Source: an uncultured Moraxella sp. | GTDB lineage: Bacteria > Pseudomonadota > Gammaproteobacteria > Pseudomonadales > Moraxellaceae | Direction: 5' to 3' | DNA length: 16,841 nt | Assembly (NCBI GenBank): GCA_927911235.1 | Contig: CAKMOY010000158.1 | Location: 1 to 16,841 of the forward strand | Program-made: the position numbers and the translations under genes | The notes under the pieces: model-generated | What the model saw: only the letters and a program-made list of their open reading frames with translations | The model's database searches: none | Told to the model about the DNA's origin: nothing | Part shown: in pieces, positions 16,426 through 16,841 of the stretch | Numbering within the stretch: position 1 is the stretch's first letter | How the letters are laid out: each line of letters opens with the position of its first letter

Positions 16426-16841
16426 TTAATTATCCAAAGAAAACTCTTCTGCATAAGTATTCCACCCCAACTTGGTACGGCACGCCTCAAAAAAGTCCAC
16501 GCCCAATGGGTGCAACAAGGTTAATCTATCAGGGTGTTTTTTGATAACCAGACGTTGATTTTGGTTAAGCGGTACAGATGATTTACCATCAGCACTTACC
16601 ATGGGTTGCGTGCGGTTGTCTTTGTGAATACGGATTTTGATGGTGCTATTGCCACTAACCACAATCGGACGGCTTGACAAAGTGTGTGGGTGCATGGGAA
16701 CAAGGCTGATTGCATCCAAATTTGGGTGCAAAATCGCCCCACCACCTGATAAAGCATACGCCGTTGAACCTGTTGGTGTAGACACAATCAAACCATCACT
16801 GTGCTGACGATAAACATCAAGCCCATCAATTTTTAAATTAA
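16426..16841 (-). CDS. nadK: NAD kinase, 3' part (5' end outside the window)
   Basis: Phosphorylates NAD to NADP with ATP, the only route to NADP and normally essential. The last 137 codons are visible and open to the edge. They run IDGLDVYRQHSDGLIVSTPT, GSTAYALSGGGAILHPNLDA, LVPMHPHTLSSRPIVV, then VSADGKSSVPL and a C-terminus ending NTYAEEFSLDN. DGLIVSTPTGSTAYALS is the conserved substrate-binding stretch; the GGDG and NE/D motifs lie beyond the window. The apparent start at 16791 is internal. The stop TAA (16426-16428) lies 20 bases from the shared bidirectional terminator. Confidence 0.95.
   Translation of the reverse strand, partial: NLKIDGLDVYRQHSDGLIVSTPTGSTAYALSGGGAILHPNLDAISLVPMHPHTLSSRPIVVSGNSTIKIRIHKDNRTQPMVSADGKSSVPLNQNQRLVIKKHPDRLTLLHPLGVDFFEACRTKLGWNTYAEEFSLDN

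Overview
The window is ordinary chromosomal DNA from an AT-rich gammaproteobacterium, most likely Moraxellaceae (a Moraxella-like organism). This rests on the protein sequences recalled against known families (PrmA with FGTGYHATT, acetolactate synthase with GEGS, an ilvB-ilvH-ilvC order, prmA followed by a zinc-ribbon/DUF3426 gene), not on a database search. No phage, insertion sequence, CRISPR array, tRNA or rRNA was seen.

Layout, left to right: the last codons of an unidentified gene (1-57); ackA on the minus strand with a strong terminator; gloB (glyoxalase II); a Uma2-family nuclease-like gene nine bases ahead of a lone yejB (peptide/microcin C ABC permease without yejA, yejE or yejF in view); a long leader with hairpins and short leader ORFs; the branched-chain amino acid genes ilvB-ilvH-(small ORFs)-ilvC closed by a 13-bp stem terminator; a four-helix membrane protein; a cold-shock protein with a long structured 5' region; etfB-etfA; a tiny lipoprotein; mrcB (PBP1b); prmA; a zinc-ribbon/DUF3426 membrane protein; a bidirectional terminator; and the 3' part of nadK on the minus strand, cut by the window edge.

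The genes form separate housekeeping units: acetate overflow (ackA), methylglyoxal detoxification (gloB), valine/leucine/isoleucine synthesis (ilvBHC), electron transfer from acyl-CoA and related dehydrogenases (etfBA), wall synthesis (mrcB), ribosome modification (prmA) and NADP synthesis (nadK).

The most striking signal is technical. At least five otherwise well-conserved genes (ackA, ilvH, ilvC, mrcB, the DUF3426 gene) each carry exactly one single-base frameshift, four of them an extra base in a run of 6-7 A/T, and a sixth may exist in the small ORFs before ilvC. Removing or adding one base restores family-typical length and sequence in every case. This pattern fits homopolymer indels in an unpolished long-read assembly much better than gene decay. 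I found no convincing new biological system. The best biological leads are the ilv leader, the small ORF inside the ilv cluster, the lone yejB with Uma2, and shared hairpins ahead of ilvC and the cold-shock gene.
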